From assembly GCF_010974825.1 (NCBI RefSeq), contig NZ_JAAILA010000034.1, forward strand, positions 1 to 59,211: a DNA stretch of 59,211 bases. Direction: 5' to 3'. Below, piece after piece: positions 8,854 to 16,594 of the stretch. The translations under genes and the position numbers were made by a program. The notes under the pieces are model-generated. The model made no database searches, was not told the DNA's origin, and was given only the letters and a program-made list of their open reading frames with translations. Origin of the DNA: Aeromonas rivipollensis. GTDB taxonomy: Bacteria > Pseudomonadota > Gammaproteobacteria > Enterobacterales > Aeromonadaceae. Every line of letters begins with the position of its first letter. Position 1 is the first letter of the stretch.

Positions 8854-10125
8854 TCACAGCCTGGCCAGCATCTCCTGGGTGACCAGCACTATGCCCTGCT
8901 CGGAGCGGTAGAAGCGGCGGGCATCCTCGCAGGCGTTTTCCCCCACCACCAGCCCTTCCGGCAACCGGCAGCCCTTGTCGATCACCACCCGGCGCAACCG
9001 GCAACCGGCCCCTATCTCGACCCCGGGGAAGATCACCGCCTGATCCAGGGTGCAGAAGGAGTCGACCCGCACGTTGTTGAACAGCACGGAGCTCACTATG
9101 AAGGAGCCGCTGACTATGGTGCCGCCGGCGAACAGGGAGTTGATGGTCATGCCGTGCTGGCCGTTCTGATCCTGCACGAACTTGGCGGGGGCCGTCATCT
9201 TCTGGCTGGTCCAGATGGGCCAGTCCTGATCGTAGATGTCGAGCTCTGGCGTCACAGAGGCGAGATCCATGTTCGCCTCCCAGAAGGAGTCCACAGTGCC
9301 CACATCGCGCCAGTAGGGGCGCTTCTGCGGGCAGCAGCCGACGCAGGAGAGGCTGAACGGATGGGCATAGGCGGTACCCTCCTTGACCACCCGCGGGATC
9401 ACGTCCATGCCAAAGTCGTGGTGGGACTGCTCGTTGGCAAGATCCTCTTCCAGCAGCTGATAGAGGTAGTCGGCGTCGAAGATGTAGACCCCCATGGAGG
9501 CCAGCGCTGTGTCGGGTTTGCCCGGCATGGCGGGCGGGTCGGCGGGCTTCTCGACGAAGGCGTTGATCTTGCGGCTCTCATCCACCGCCATCACGCCAAA
9601 GGCGCTGGCCTCCTGGCGCGGCACCTCGATGCAGGCCACCGTCACCCGGCTGCCCAGGTTGACGTGATCGAGCAGCATGGCGGCGTAATCCATCTTGTAG
9701 ATGTGATCCCCCGCCAGCACCACCACATATTTGGGGCCGTGCTCGCGAATGATGTCCATGTTCTGGTAGACGGCATCGGCGGTGCCGCGATACCAGCTGA
9801 CCTCGTCAATGCGCTGCTGGGCCGGCAGCAATTCGATGAATTCGTTCATCTGGTAGCGCAGGAAGGACCAGCCCGACTGCAGGTGACGCAGCAGACTGTG
9901 GGACTTGTACTGGGTGACCACGCCGATCCGGCGGATCCCGGAGTTGATGCAGTTGGAGAGAACGAAGTCGATGATGCGGAACTTGCCACCAAAATGAACG
10001 GCCGGTTTTGCCCTGCTGTCCGTCAGCTGCTGGAGCCGACTGCCTCGCCCCCCGGCTAACACCAACGCCATGGTCTCGTTCAATAACTGCCTGGACCTTG
10101 CTGTGTTGGCTGGTTGTAACAACAT
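8854..10125 (-). CDS. glgC: Glucose-1-phosphate adenylyltransferase GlgC
   Basis: This 423-residue enzyme makes ADP-glucose from glucose-1-phosphate and ATP, the committed step of glycogen synthesis. It resembles the enterobacterial enzyme along its length. It shows [13 protein letters not shown] (nucleotide site), the [16 protein letters not shown] segment that includes the allosteric region, [19 protein letters not shown] and FVEKPADPP. The C-terminal left-handed beta-helix ends in [21 protein letters not shown]. The start at 10125 follows AAAGGGG. No glgA, glgB or glgP is near, so it is a solitary gene. The 287-bp upstream gap holds a heptanucleotide repeat. Its function is clear; its allosteric effectors cannot be told from sequence alone. 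Confidence 0.95.
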   Translation of the reverse strand: MLLQPANTARSRQLLNETMALVLAGGRGSRLQQLTDSRAKPAVHFGGKFRIIDFVLSNCINSGIRRIGVVTQYKSHSLLRHLQSGWSFLRYQMNEFIELLPAQQRIDEVSWYRGTADAVYQNMDIIREHGPKYVVVLAGDHIYKMDYAAMLLDHVNLGSRVTVACIEVPRQEASAFGVMAVDESRKINAFVEKPADPPAMPGKPDTALASMGVYIFDADYLYQLLEEDLANEQSHHDFGMDVIPRVVKEGTAYAHPFSLSCVGCCPQKRPYWRDVGTVDSFWEANMDLASVTPELDIYDQDWPIWTSQKMTAPAKFVQDQNGQHGMTINSLFAGGTIVSGSFIVSSVLFNNVRVDSFCTLDQAVIFPGVEIGAGCRLRRVVIDKGCRLPEGLVVGENACEDARRFYRSEQGIVLVTQEMLARL

Positions 10126-10285
10126 TGAATACCCCTTTATTGATATACCTCCTCAATGGTGCCTCTTTTGAGGCCTGTTTGAAAGGGCTTTCAATCAGCA
10201 GGGGATTCAAATTGATTTTTTTGTCATTTATGTGAGCGAGCGCCATTGCCAATCAGGAAGATGGCTAGGTTTGTGGTCGAATGCT

Positions 10286-10334
10286 GGGCAGAGGGCAGAG
10301 GGCAGAGGGCAGAGGGCAGAGGGCAGAGGGCAGA
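10286..10334. repeat. Seven perfect tandem copies of a 7-bp unit
   Basis: The unit GGGCAGA is repeated seven times without error (49 bp) between pilU and glgC. It lies in the non-coding DNA upstream of glgC, 161 bp from its start codon. Because the unit is not a multiple of three and the array is perfect, copy number may vary by slippage. Confidence 0.95.
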
Positions 10335-10362
10335 GCGAAGGGGGGCTGCCGTGCTCTTATCG

Positions 10363-10392
10363 AACACCCGGCCGCGAGGGCGGCCGGGTGTT
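10363..10392 (-). terminator. Hairpin downstream of pilU
   Basis: A perfect 12-bp stem (AACACCCGGCCG / CGGCCGGGTGTT) with a 6-base loop lies 20 bases after the pilU stop on the minus strand. There is no T run, so it may be a weak terminator or a 3'-end stabiliser. Confidence 0.55.
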
Positions 10393-10412
10393 GCGGGGGA
10401 GGGGGCGCCTGA

Positions 10413-11552
10413 CTAGAAGAGATCGTTGTTATCATCCTTGGTGGGCTCCAGGCTCCAGCCGCTGGCCGCCGCACTGTTGCCTATCTGCCCCTTCTCTCTC
10501 CACAGCTTGATCTTGAGGCGCAGGTTGTTCTGGGAATCTGCGTTCTTGACCGCCTCTTCTTCGTCTATCACCCCCTCCACCACCAGATCGAACAGGGTGC
10601 TGTCGAAGGTGACCATGCCGAGGGCCCTGGATTTCTCCATGATCTCCTTGAGGCCGCCAAACTCGCCGCGCTTGATGAGATCGCGAATGGTGTGGGTGCC
10701 GAGCATGACCTCCACCGCCGCCCGGCGGCCGCCGTCTGTGGTCTTCACCAGCCGCTGGGAGACGAAGGCCTTGAGGTTGTTGCCAAGATCGTTGAGCAGC
10801 TGGGGGCGGCGCTCCTCGGGGAAGAAGTTGATGATGCGGTCCAGCGCCTGGTTGGCGTTGTTGGCGTGCAGGGTGGAGATGGCCAGATGCCCGGTCTCGG
10901 AGAAGGCCAGCGCATGCTCCATGGTCTCCCGGTCGCGAATTTCACCGATGAGGATGACGTCCGGCGCTTGGCGCAGGGTGTTCTTCAGGGCCGCGTGGAA
11001 GCTGCGGGTATCCACCCCCACCTCCCGCTGGTTGATGATGCTCTTGCGGTGGCGATGGACGAACTCCACCGGATCCTCGATGGTGATGATGTGGCCGCCG
11101 CTGTTGCGGTTGCGATGGTCGATGAGGGCCGCGAGCGAAGTGGATTTGCCCGAGCCGGTGCCGCCGACGAAGAGCACCAGACCGCGCTTCTCCATGATGG
11201 TATCGAGCAGCACGGGGGGAAGCTTCAAGTCTTCGAAGCGGGGGATCTCTGTCTTGATGTTGCGCGCCACCAGGGAGACCTCGTTGCGCTGCTTGAAGAT
11301 GTTGACCCGAAAGCGGCCTATCTGGGGCAGGGAGATGGCGAGGTTCATCTCCAGCTCCTTCTCGAACTGCTGCTTCTGCTCCGAGTCCATGAGCTCGGCG
11401 GCTATCCTGGCCACCTCGCCCGGCTCGAGCGGCACCTCGTTCAGGGGGCTAAGGGCGCCGTTGAACTTGGCGCAGGGGGGCGCCCCTGTGGAGAGATAGA
11501 GGTCGGAGCCATCCTGCTTGGCCAGGATCTGTAGCATGTCTCGCAATTCCAT
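10413..11552 (-). CDS. pilU: Type IV pilus retraction-associated ATPase PilU
   Basis: This 379-residue PilT/PilU-family ATPase acts at the inner-membrane base of type IV pili in retraction and twitching. It shows Walker A GGTGSGKST, an Asp box (ITIEDPVEF), Walker B (DVILIGEIRD) and a His box (HLAISTLHANNA). PilU rather than PilT is suggested by the KQDGSDLYLSTGAPP N-terminus and the long tail ending in KDDNNDLF. The ATG at 11552 has GAGG 6 bases upstream; an in-frame GTG 15 bases earlier is less likely. PilT, usually adjacent in many gammaproteobacteria, is not present here. Confidence 0.88.
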   Translation of the reverse strand: MELRDMLQILAKQDGSDLYLSTGAPPCAKFNGALSPLNEVPLEPGEVARIAAELMDSEQKQQFEKELEMNLAISLPQIGRFRVNIFKQRNEVSLVARNIKTEIPRFEDLKLPPVLLDTIMEKRGLVLFVGGTGSGKSTSLAALIDHRNRNSGGHIITIEDPVEFVHRHRKSIINQREVGVDTRSFHAALKNTLRQAPDVILIGEIRDRETMEHALAFSETGHLAISTLHANNANQALDRIINFFPEERRPQLLNDLGNNLKAFVSQRLVKTTDGGRRAAVEVMLGTHTIRDLIKRGEFGGLKEIMEKSRALGMVTFDSTLFDLVVEGVIDEEEAVKNADSQNNLRLKIKLWREKGQIGNSAAASGWSLEPTKDDNNDLF

Positions 11553-11607
11553 GTGTTGCCTCGTCACTCAAAGAAATAGGGGGAGCAATGTGCTTGAGTG
11601 TACAGCC

Positions 11608-11964
11608 TCAGGCACCGGTCAGTTTCTCGCGAAACACAAAAAACACCGCGCCCAGGATGCACAGGCCGGCCCAGAGGTAGTCCCACTTCAGGTCCTCTTT
11701 CAGATAGAAGATGGAGAAGGGGACGAACACGGTGAGGGTGATCACCTCCTGCAGTATCTTGAGCTGACCGACCGAGAGCACGGTGTGGCCGATGCGGTTG
11801 GCGGGCACCTGCAACAGGTACTCGAACAGGGCGATACCCCAACTCACCAGGGCGGCGATGATCCAGGGTTTGTGGTTCATGCTCTTGAGATGGGCATACC
11901 AGGCGAAGGTCATGAAGACGTTGCTGCAGATCAGCAGACCGATACTGGTCATGATAGGGTTCAT
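11608..11964 (-). CDS. DUF486 (DMT-type) small inner-membrane protein
   Basis: The product is a 118-residue, very hydrophobic protein with about four membrane helices. It fits the DUF486 family, small relatives of the drug/metabolite transporter superfamily. Visible segments are FMTFAWYAHLK, the loop NHKPWIIAALVSWGIALFEY, QVPANRIGH and the C-terminal AGLCILGAVFFVFRE. No substrate is established for the family. The ATG at 11964 is preceded by AAGGAG at a good distance; an upstream in-frame ATG at 11985 has no ribosome site. It is transcribed toward pilU, 55 bases away, but is functionally unrelated. Confidence 0.75.
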   Translation of the reverse strand: MNPIMTSIGLLICSNVFMTFAWYAHLKSMNHKPWIIAALVSWGIALFEYLLQVPANRIGHTVLSVGQLKILQEVITLTVFVPFSIFYLKEDLKWDYLWAGLCILGAVFFVFREKLTGA

Positions 11965-12076
11965 TAGGTTCTCCTTTGAAATCAATGCATTTTATCTCGA
12001 CTCCATGGGTTTTCATAAGTGGCACATGAGGGTATTTTTAACCCACAAGGATGTGACAACAGAAGGTTGAAACTGG

Positions 12077-12826
12077 ATGGGCAAGACAAGCTGGGGAGTG
12101 CTTTGTCTGTTGTTTGCCTGTATGACGCCCGTTACCGCTATGGCAAACGGCGCGCCAACCCTGACGGTGGTGACCGATGTCTGGCCCCCGTTTCGCATGC
12201 TGGCGCAGAACGACGAGTTCCATGGTCTGGATATCGACATTCTGCGCCAGTTGCAGGCTCGCAGCGGCATAGCGCTCACCCTCAAGCGGGTGCCCTGGGG
12301 ACGGGCACTCAAGCAGATGCAGACAGGTCAGGCGGACTTGATGATAGGGTTGGCCCACACCCCGGAGCGGGCGGCCTTCATCGATTACCTGCAACCTGCC
12401 TATTACCAGTGCCGGCCAGCCTTCTACGGCAAGGCGGCGGCGGTGGCCACCCTGAAAACCTACGAGGATCTGCGCGGCAGGGAGATAGGCTATGTGCTCA
12501 ACTCCGCCTATTTCGCCCCCTTCGACGACGACGGCCAGCTCGACAAGCACGGGGTGCCCACCGAGGATCAGTTGCAGCGCATGGTGGAGCGGGGCCATCT
12601 GCCCCTGATGATAGGCACCGACTGCCAGGTGGATTACGCCCTGAGCCAGCGCAACGACGCCGGTCTCATCAAGGCGGACTATCGTCCGCCCCATCCTGTG
12701 GTGCTCTATCTGGGCATGAGCAAGTACTCACCCCACCATGATCTCGGGCCTGCACTGGCGCAGGCGTTGCAGACCATGGTGGAGAGCGGCGAGATAGAGG
12801 CGCTGGCACGGCCTTACCAGCCTTGA
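12077..12826 (+). CDS. Periplasmic solute-binding protein, SBP_bac_3 type
   Basis: This 249-residue protein has a clear signal peptide (GVLCLLFACMTPVTAMANG) and the fold of family 3 extracellular solute-binding proteins, which usually bind polar amino acids. Visible family segments are VVTDVWPPFRM, GLDIDILRQL and the conserved R-A-x-F-x-D-Y pattern (ERAAFIDYLQPAYY). It has no permease or ATPase of its own family nearby. Such orphan homologues are common in Aeromonas, Vibrio and Shewanella, and some may be sensors rather than transport components. It lies 86 bases before btuC, but this fold is not that of BtuF, so I do not link it to B12 uptake. Confidence 0.75.
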   Translation: MGKTSWGVLCLLFACMTPVTAMANGAPTLTVVTDVWPPFRMLAQNDEFHGLDIDILRQLQARSGIALTLKRVPWGRALKQMQTGQADLMIGLAHTPERAAFIDYLQPAYYQCRPAFYGKAAAVATLKTYEDLRGREIGYVLNSAYFAPFDDDGQLDKHGVPTEDQLQRMVERGHLPLMIGTDCQVDYALSQRNDAGLIKADYRPPHPVVLYLGMSKYSPHHDLGPALAQALQTMVESGEIEALARPYQP

Positions 12827-12912
12827 CCTTGGGTGGTAACGCGCTGTTATCATGCAGCTTTCCTGCTGGCCCCCGGTTCGGGGCGGCACCTGTCTCATTT
12901 CGGGGATCCCGC

Positions 12913-13920
12913 GTGTATCTCGCTCTCATCCACCGCCAGCAGCGCTGGCAGCGCCACTGGCTGCTCGCCCTGTCGCTGCTGGTCCTGTCCCTCTTCCTGC
13001 TCTCCCTTGCCCTGGGGGAGTTCGTGCTGCTGCCCTGGCAGCCCCAGGGGGAGCTGGAGCTGCGTATCTTGCTGGAGCTGCGCCTGCCGCGCGCCCTGCT
13101 GGCCCTGCTGGCGGGGGCGGCGCTCGCCTGTGGCGGGGCCGTGCTGCAGGTGATGCTGCACAACCCTGTGGCCGAGCCCGGCCTGCTCGGCGTCTCGAGC
13201 GGGGCTGGCCTCGCCGCCATGGTGGCGATGGCGGTGGCCAAGTCCCTCGGCGTCTATCTGCCGGGCTGGGGGTTGTCGCTCGCGGCCTTTGGTGGCGCCC
13301 TGGTGGTGACCATGCTGCTCATCCACCTGGCGCGCCGGGCCAGGCTCGGCCATACCCGGCTGCTGCTGTTCGGGGTGGCCATCGGCATCCTCACCAATGC
13401 GGCCATGACCTGGCTGATGTACTTCGCCGACGACGGCTCCCTGCGGGAATTCATGTTCTGGATGATGGGCAGCCTCTCCTATGGCAGCCAGCAGCTCGGC
13501 TGGTGGTGGCTGGTGCTGCCGCTGACCCTCGGCTGGCTCTGCTGGCAGGGCAGGGCGCTGCAACAACTGCTGCTGGGGGAGACCCAGGCCCGGCTGATGG
13601 GGATGAACGTGGACAGGATGCGGGTGCGGCTGGTGCTGGCGGTCTGCCTGCTCACCGGGGTCGCGGTGTCCCTGTGTGGTGTCATCGGCTTCGTCGGCCT
13701 GGTGGTGCCTCACCTGCTGCGGCTGTGCGGCGGCAGCGATCAGCGCTTCCTGCTGCCCGCCTCGGCGCTGGGAGGGGGCGCCCTGCTGCTGGGCGCCGAT
13801 CTGGTGGCGCGCTCGGCCCTTAGTGCCGGTGAGCTGCCCATTGGCGTCATCACCGCCTCGGTCGGGGCGCCGCTCTTTATCTATCTGCTGCTGAGGCAAG
13901 ATGCCGATGTCTCCCGTTAA
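12913..13920 (+). CDS. btuC: Vitamin B12 ABC transporter permease BtuC
   Basis: This 335-residue FecCD-family permease has about ten membrane helices. Segments closely match BtuC: LRLPRALLALLAGAALACGGAV, HNPVAEPGLLGVSSGAG, ALMTW-like AAMTWLMYF, IGFVGLVVPHLLRLCGG and LPIGVITASVGAPLFI. It moves cobalamin across the inner membrane with BtuD. I chose the GTG at 12913 (GGGG upstream; product near the usual 326-330 residues) over a start at 12823 that would add 30 unrelated residues and overlap the previous gene. It overlaps btuD by 20 bases. No BtuF gene is in the window and I see no cobalamin riboswitch upstream. Confidence 0.85.
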   Translation: MYLALIHRQQRWQRHWLLALSLLVLSLFLLSLALGEFVLLPWQPQGELELRILLELRLPRALLALLAGAALACGGAVLQVMLHNPVAEPGLLGVSSGAGLAAMVAMAVAKSLGVYLPGWGLSLAAFGGALVVTMLLIHLARRARLGHTRLLLFGVAIGILTNAAMTWLMYFADDGSLREFMFWMMGSLSYGSQQLGWWWLVLPLTLGWLCWQGRALQQLLLGETQARLMGMNVDRMRVRLVLAVCLLTGVAVSLCGVIGFVGLVVPHLLRLCGGSDQRFLLPASALGGGALLLGADLVARSALSAGELPIGVITASVGAPLFIYLLLRQDADVSR

Positions 13921-14692
13921 CTCCTCCCCCGATCCCCTCTGGTTGCTGGAGGCGCGGGCCCTCGGGATCCCCGCGCGGCTCGCGCCCCTGGATCTCGCCT
14001 GGGCCGGGGGCCAGCTGGTCGCCCTGCTCGGCCCCAACGGCAGCGGCAAGTCGACCCTGCTCGGCGCCCTGGCGGGCATTCTGCCCGCCGAAGGCGCCGT
14101 GCTGCTGGGAGGGGAAGTGCTCACTGACCTGAGCTGGCCTGAGCTTGCCAGGCGCCGCGCCATGCTGCCCCAGCGTCAGCCCCAGCTGTTCCATATCCCG
14201 GTGTTCCAGGTACTGAGCCTGGGACTGGAGGAGGGGGGGCTGCCAGAATCACAGGGTCGGGCGGTGGCCGAGATCTGCGCCGCGCTCGAGCTGGATGCCC
14301 TGCTGGCGCGGGACTTCAGCCGCCTCTCCGGCGGTGAGCAGCAGCGGGTGCTGATCGCCCGCACCCTGCTGCAACTGTGGCCCGGCCTCAACACTGATGG
14401 ACGGGTGCTGCTGCTGGACGAGCCCCTGGCGGGGCTGGATCTGCACCATCAGCTGGCCCTGCTGCGGCTGCTCAAGCGCCTCTCCCGGCAAGGTCTGTTG
14501 GTGGTGATCGCCATCCACGACATCAACCTGGCCATCGACTGGGCGGATCGCATCCTCTGCCTGCAACAGGGTCGGGTGGTGAGCGAGGGGGGCGTCGATG
14601 TCATCGACGAAGCCTTGCTGGAGCGGGTGTTCCAGATAAGGACGGATCGCATCGAGGCGGCCGGCCGCACCTGGTTTATGCCGAGCCTGTAA
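13901..14692 (+). CDS. btuD: Vitamin B12 ABC transporter ATPase BtuD
   Basis: This 263-residue ABC ATPase energises BtuC. It shows Walker A GPNGSGKST, Q-loop region LPQRQPQLFH, signature LSGGEQQR, Walker B VLLLDEPLAGLD and H-loop IAIHDINLA. The DLHHQLALL and INLAIDWADRI segments are typical of the FecE/BtuD branch. It overlaps btuC by 20 bases, so the two are coupled. The start is ATG at 13901 with GAGG upstream; an in-frame ATG two codons later is also possible. The length is near BtuD (249). A ferric-siderophore or heme ATPase is an alternative, but the BtuC partner favours B12. Confidence 0.83.
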   Translation: MPMSPVNSSPDPLWLLEARALGIPARLAPLDLAWAGGQLVALLGPNGSGKSTLLGALAGILPAEGAVLLGGEVLTDLSWPELARRRAMLPQRQPQLFHIPVFQVLSLGLEEGGLPESQGRAVAEICAALELDALLARDFSRLSGGEQQRVLIARTLLQLWPGLNTDGRVLLLDEPLAGLDLHHQLALLRLLKRLSRQGLLVVIAIHDINLAIDWADRILCLQQGRVVSEGGVDVIDEALLERVFQIRTDRIEAAGRTWFMPSL

Positions 14693-14742
14693 CGACGGGT
14701 CAAACTGTCTTGGGCGGCAGGTGCCTTGATGAGAATGCGAGG

Positions 14743-14782
14743 AAAAGAGAAAGGGGCCGGAATCAGTGATACCGGCCCCTTT
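14743..14782 (-). terminator. aroH terminator
   Basis: An 11-bp stem (AAAGGGGCCGG / CCGGCCCCTTT) encloses a partly paired loop (ATCA-G-TGAT). On the minus strand it is followed by a T-rich tract. It lies just past the aroH stop and also past btuD from the other side. Confidence 0.8.
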
Positions 14783-14797
14783 GCATGGGGGGATTGC

Positions 14798-15862
14798 TCA
14801 GGCTTTCTGCTTGTCCAGCCGCACCTGGGCCGCGTCGGCCAGCATGGCCAACAGGGTCTCTGTGTCTTCCCACGACAGGCAGGCATCGGTGATGCTCTGA
14901 CCGAAGGTGACGGCGCAGCCGTTCTCCACATCCTGACGCCCTTCCACCAGGAAGCTCTCGGCCATGATGCCGGCGATGCCGGTGCGGCCGCGGCGCAGCT
15001 GATCGCAGATATCCTGCGCCACCAGCAGCTGGCGACGGTGATCCTTCATGCTGTTGCCGTGGCTGAAATCCACCACCAGCCGCTCGGGCAGGCCGACATC
15101 GGCCAGTGCCTCACAGGCCTCGTCTATGCTGGCGGTGTCGTAGTTGGGCCTGTGGCCGCCACGGAGGATCACGTGGCCATAGGGGTTGCCGGCGGTGCGG
15201 TAGATGGTCATCTTGCCGTCCTTGTCCGGGGAATAGAAGATGTGGCTGTGGCGGGCGGCGCGCACCGCATCGATGGCGATGCGGGTGTTGCCGTCGGTGC
15301 CGTTCTTGAAGCCCACCGGGCAGGAGAGGGCGGAGGCCATCTCGCGGTGCACCTGGGATTCTGTGGTGCGCGCCCCTATGGCGCCCCAGGTGATGAGGTC
15401 GCTGATGTACTGGCCGGTCACCATGTCGAGGAATTCGGTGGCGGTGGGCATGCCCATCTCGTTGATGTCCACCAGCAGCTGGCGGGCCAGCTTCAGCCCT
15501 TCATTCACGTCGAAACTGCCGTCGAGGCGCGGATCGTTGATAAGCCCCTTCCAGCCGACTATGGTGCGCGGCTTCTCGAAGTAGGTGCGCATCACTATGC
15601 ACAGGCTCTCTTTGTATTGCTCGCGCAGGGTGTTGAGGCGCTGGGCGTATTCGCGGGCGGCGGCCGGATCGTGGATGGAGCAGGGGCCAACGATGACCAG
15701 CAGGCGCTGATCCTCACCGGCCAGAATGGCTTCTACATCGTGGCGGGCATCCAGCAGATTCTGGGCGACGGTGTCGTTTAACGGGAAGGCGTGCGCCAGC
15801 TCGCTCGGAGTGATCAGAGACTCCAGGCGACGGGTGCGCAATTCATCGGTGTGAATGGACAT
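14798..15862 (-). CDS. aroH: DAHP synthase, AroH-like (first step of aromatic synthesis)
   Basis: This 354-residue class I DAHP synthase joins phosphoenolpyruvate and erythrose-4-phosphate. Conserved segments include IVGPCSIHD, YFEKPRTIVGWKGLINDP, ATEFLDMVTGQY, GAIGARTTESQVHREMASALSCPVGFKNG and VDFSHGNS. Several stretches match the E. coli Trp-sensitive isozyme AroH better than AroG or AroF, notably DELRTRRLESLITPSELA at the N-terminus and SPDKDGKMTIYRTAGNPYGHVILRGG. The Trp call is therefore inference, and feedback specificity needs assay. I see no TrpR-type operator upstream. It is divergent from dgkA. Confidence 0.88.
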   Translation of the reverse strand: MSIHTDELRTRRLESLITPSELAHAFPLNDTVAQNLLDARHDVEAILAGEDQRLLVIVGPCSIHDPAAAREYAQRLNTLREQYKESLCIVMRTYFEKPRTIVGWKGLINDPRLDGSFDVNEGLKLARQLLVDINEMGMPTATEFLDMVTGQYISDLITWGAIGARTTESQVHREMASALSCPVGFKNGTDGNTRIAIDAVRAARHSHIFYSPDKDGKMTIYRTAGNPYGHVILRGGHRPNYDTASIDEACEALADVGLPERLVVDFSHGNSMKDHRRQLLVAQDICDQLRRGRTGIAGIMAESFLVEGRQDVENGCAVTFGQSITDACLSWEDTETLLAMLADAAQVRLDKQKA

Positions 15863-16003
15863 ACGACTCTATTCTCGAGTGAATAAGGGGGGCGGGATGC
15901 CAAAATGCAAGGGGATAAAATAAAGCAAAACTCCCCCGATGGAAACCTTGGGAGGCTCTGATAGGATGTGAGCCTAAAAGCCATTTCAAATGAGGTAGTT
16001 ATC

Positions 16004-16384
16004 GTGGCAAAGCCAGGCGCGACCGGGGTCACCCGCATCATCAACGCAACCGGTTACAGCATGAAGGGTCTCAAATCGGCCTGGATTAACGAGGCGGCCT
16101 TCCGTCAGGAGCTGGTGCTTGTCTTGGCTCTGATGCCGCTGGCTGGCTGGCTCGGCGACTCCCTCAACGAGATCCTGCTGCTCATCTGCATCAGCTGGCT
16201 GGTGGTGATCGTCGAGGTGCTCAACTCCGCCATAGAGGCTGTGGTGGATCGCATCGGCTCAGAGCATCATGAGCTGTCGGGGCGCGCCAAGGATCTCGGC
16301 TCCGCCGCCGTCTTTATCGCCCTTGCCCTCAATGCCCTGGTGTGGGGCGCCTTGATTGGCCGCAATCTGCTGGGGTGGTGGTAG
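16004..16384 (+). CDS. dgkA: Diacylglycerol kinase DgkA
   Basis: This 126-residue inner-membrane enzyme phosphorylates diacylglycerol to phosphatidate, recycling lipid from osmoregulated glycan and lipid A modification. It has three membrane helices and the family core EVLNSAIEAVVDRIGSE, then HELSGRAKDLGSAAV, which holds the catalytic and metal-binding Glu residues. I chose the GTG at 16004 because GAGGT lies 7 bases upstream and the N-terminus (AKPGATGVTRIINATGYS) then matches the family. A GTG at 15968 would add 12 residues with no ribosome site. It stands alone and is divergent from aroH. Confidence 0.93.
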   Translation: MAKPGATGVTRIINATGYSMKGLKSAWINEAAFRQELVLVLALMPLAGWLGDSLNEILLLICISWLVVIVEVLNSAIEAVVDRIGSEHHELSGRAKDLGSAAVFIALALNALVWGALIGRNLLGWW

Positions 16385-16411
16385 AGCACATATCTTGCGG
16401 GTGAGTTTGCA

Positions 16412-16495
16412 CCCTCTCCCTCTGGGAGAGGGCAGGGTGAGGGTTGTATCTTCTCGCCCCTCATCCCCAACCCTTCTCCCGCGAGGGGAGAAGGG
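16412..16495. repeat. REP-like pair of GC-rich palindromes
   Basis: Two imperfectly related palindromes lie back to back in the dgkA-serA gap. The first is CCCTCTCCC / GGGAGAGGG with a 3-base loop (16412-16432). The second is CCCTTCTCCC / GGGAGAAGGG (16471-16495). This pyrimidine/purine pattern is that of widely dispersed extragenic palindromic repeats in gammaproteobacteria. I see no second copy in the window. Confidence 0.7.
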
Positions 16496-16540
16496 GGCAA
16501 AGGAGCAAAGACGCGGACGTGCGTTGAGCATCGCGACATA

Positions 16541-16568
16541 AAAAAGCCCGTCATATGACGGGCTTTTT
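16541..16568. terminator. Bidirectional terminator between dgkA and serA
   Basis: A perfect 28-base palindrome has outer A5/T5 ends and the core GCCCGTCAT / ATGACGGGC. It gives a T run in both directions. It lies 26 bases past the serA stop and can also end dgkA transcripts. Confidence 0.9.
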
Positions 16569-16594
16569 GCTGGCCGAGCAACCGGCTCAGGGCA

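Noticed and set aside
12827..12912. Cobalamin riboswitch before btuC
   Set aside because: The gap is only about 86 bases, too short for the full element, and the B12-box pattern is not seen.
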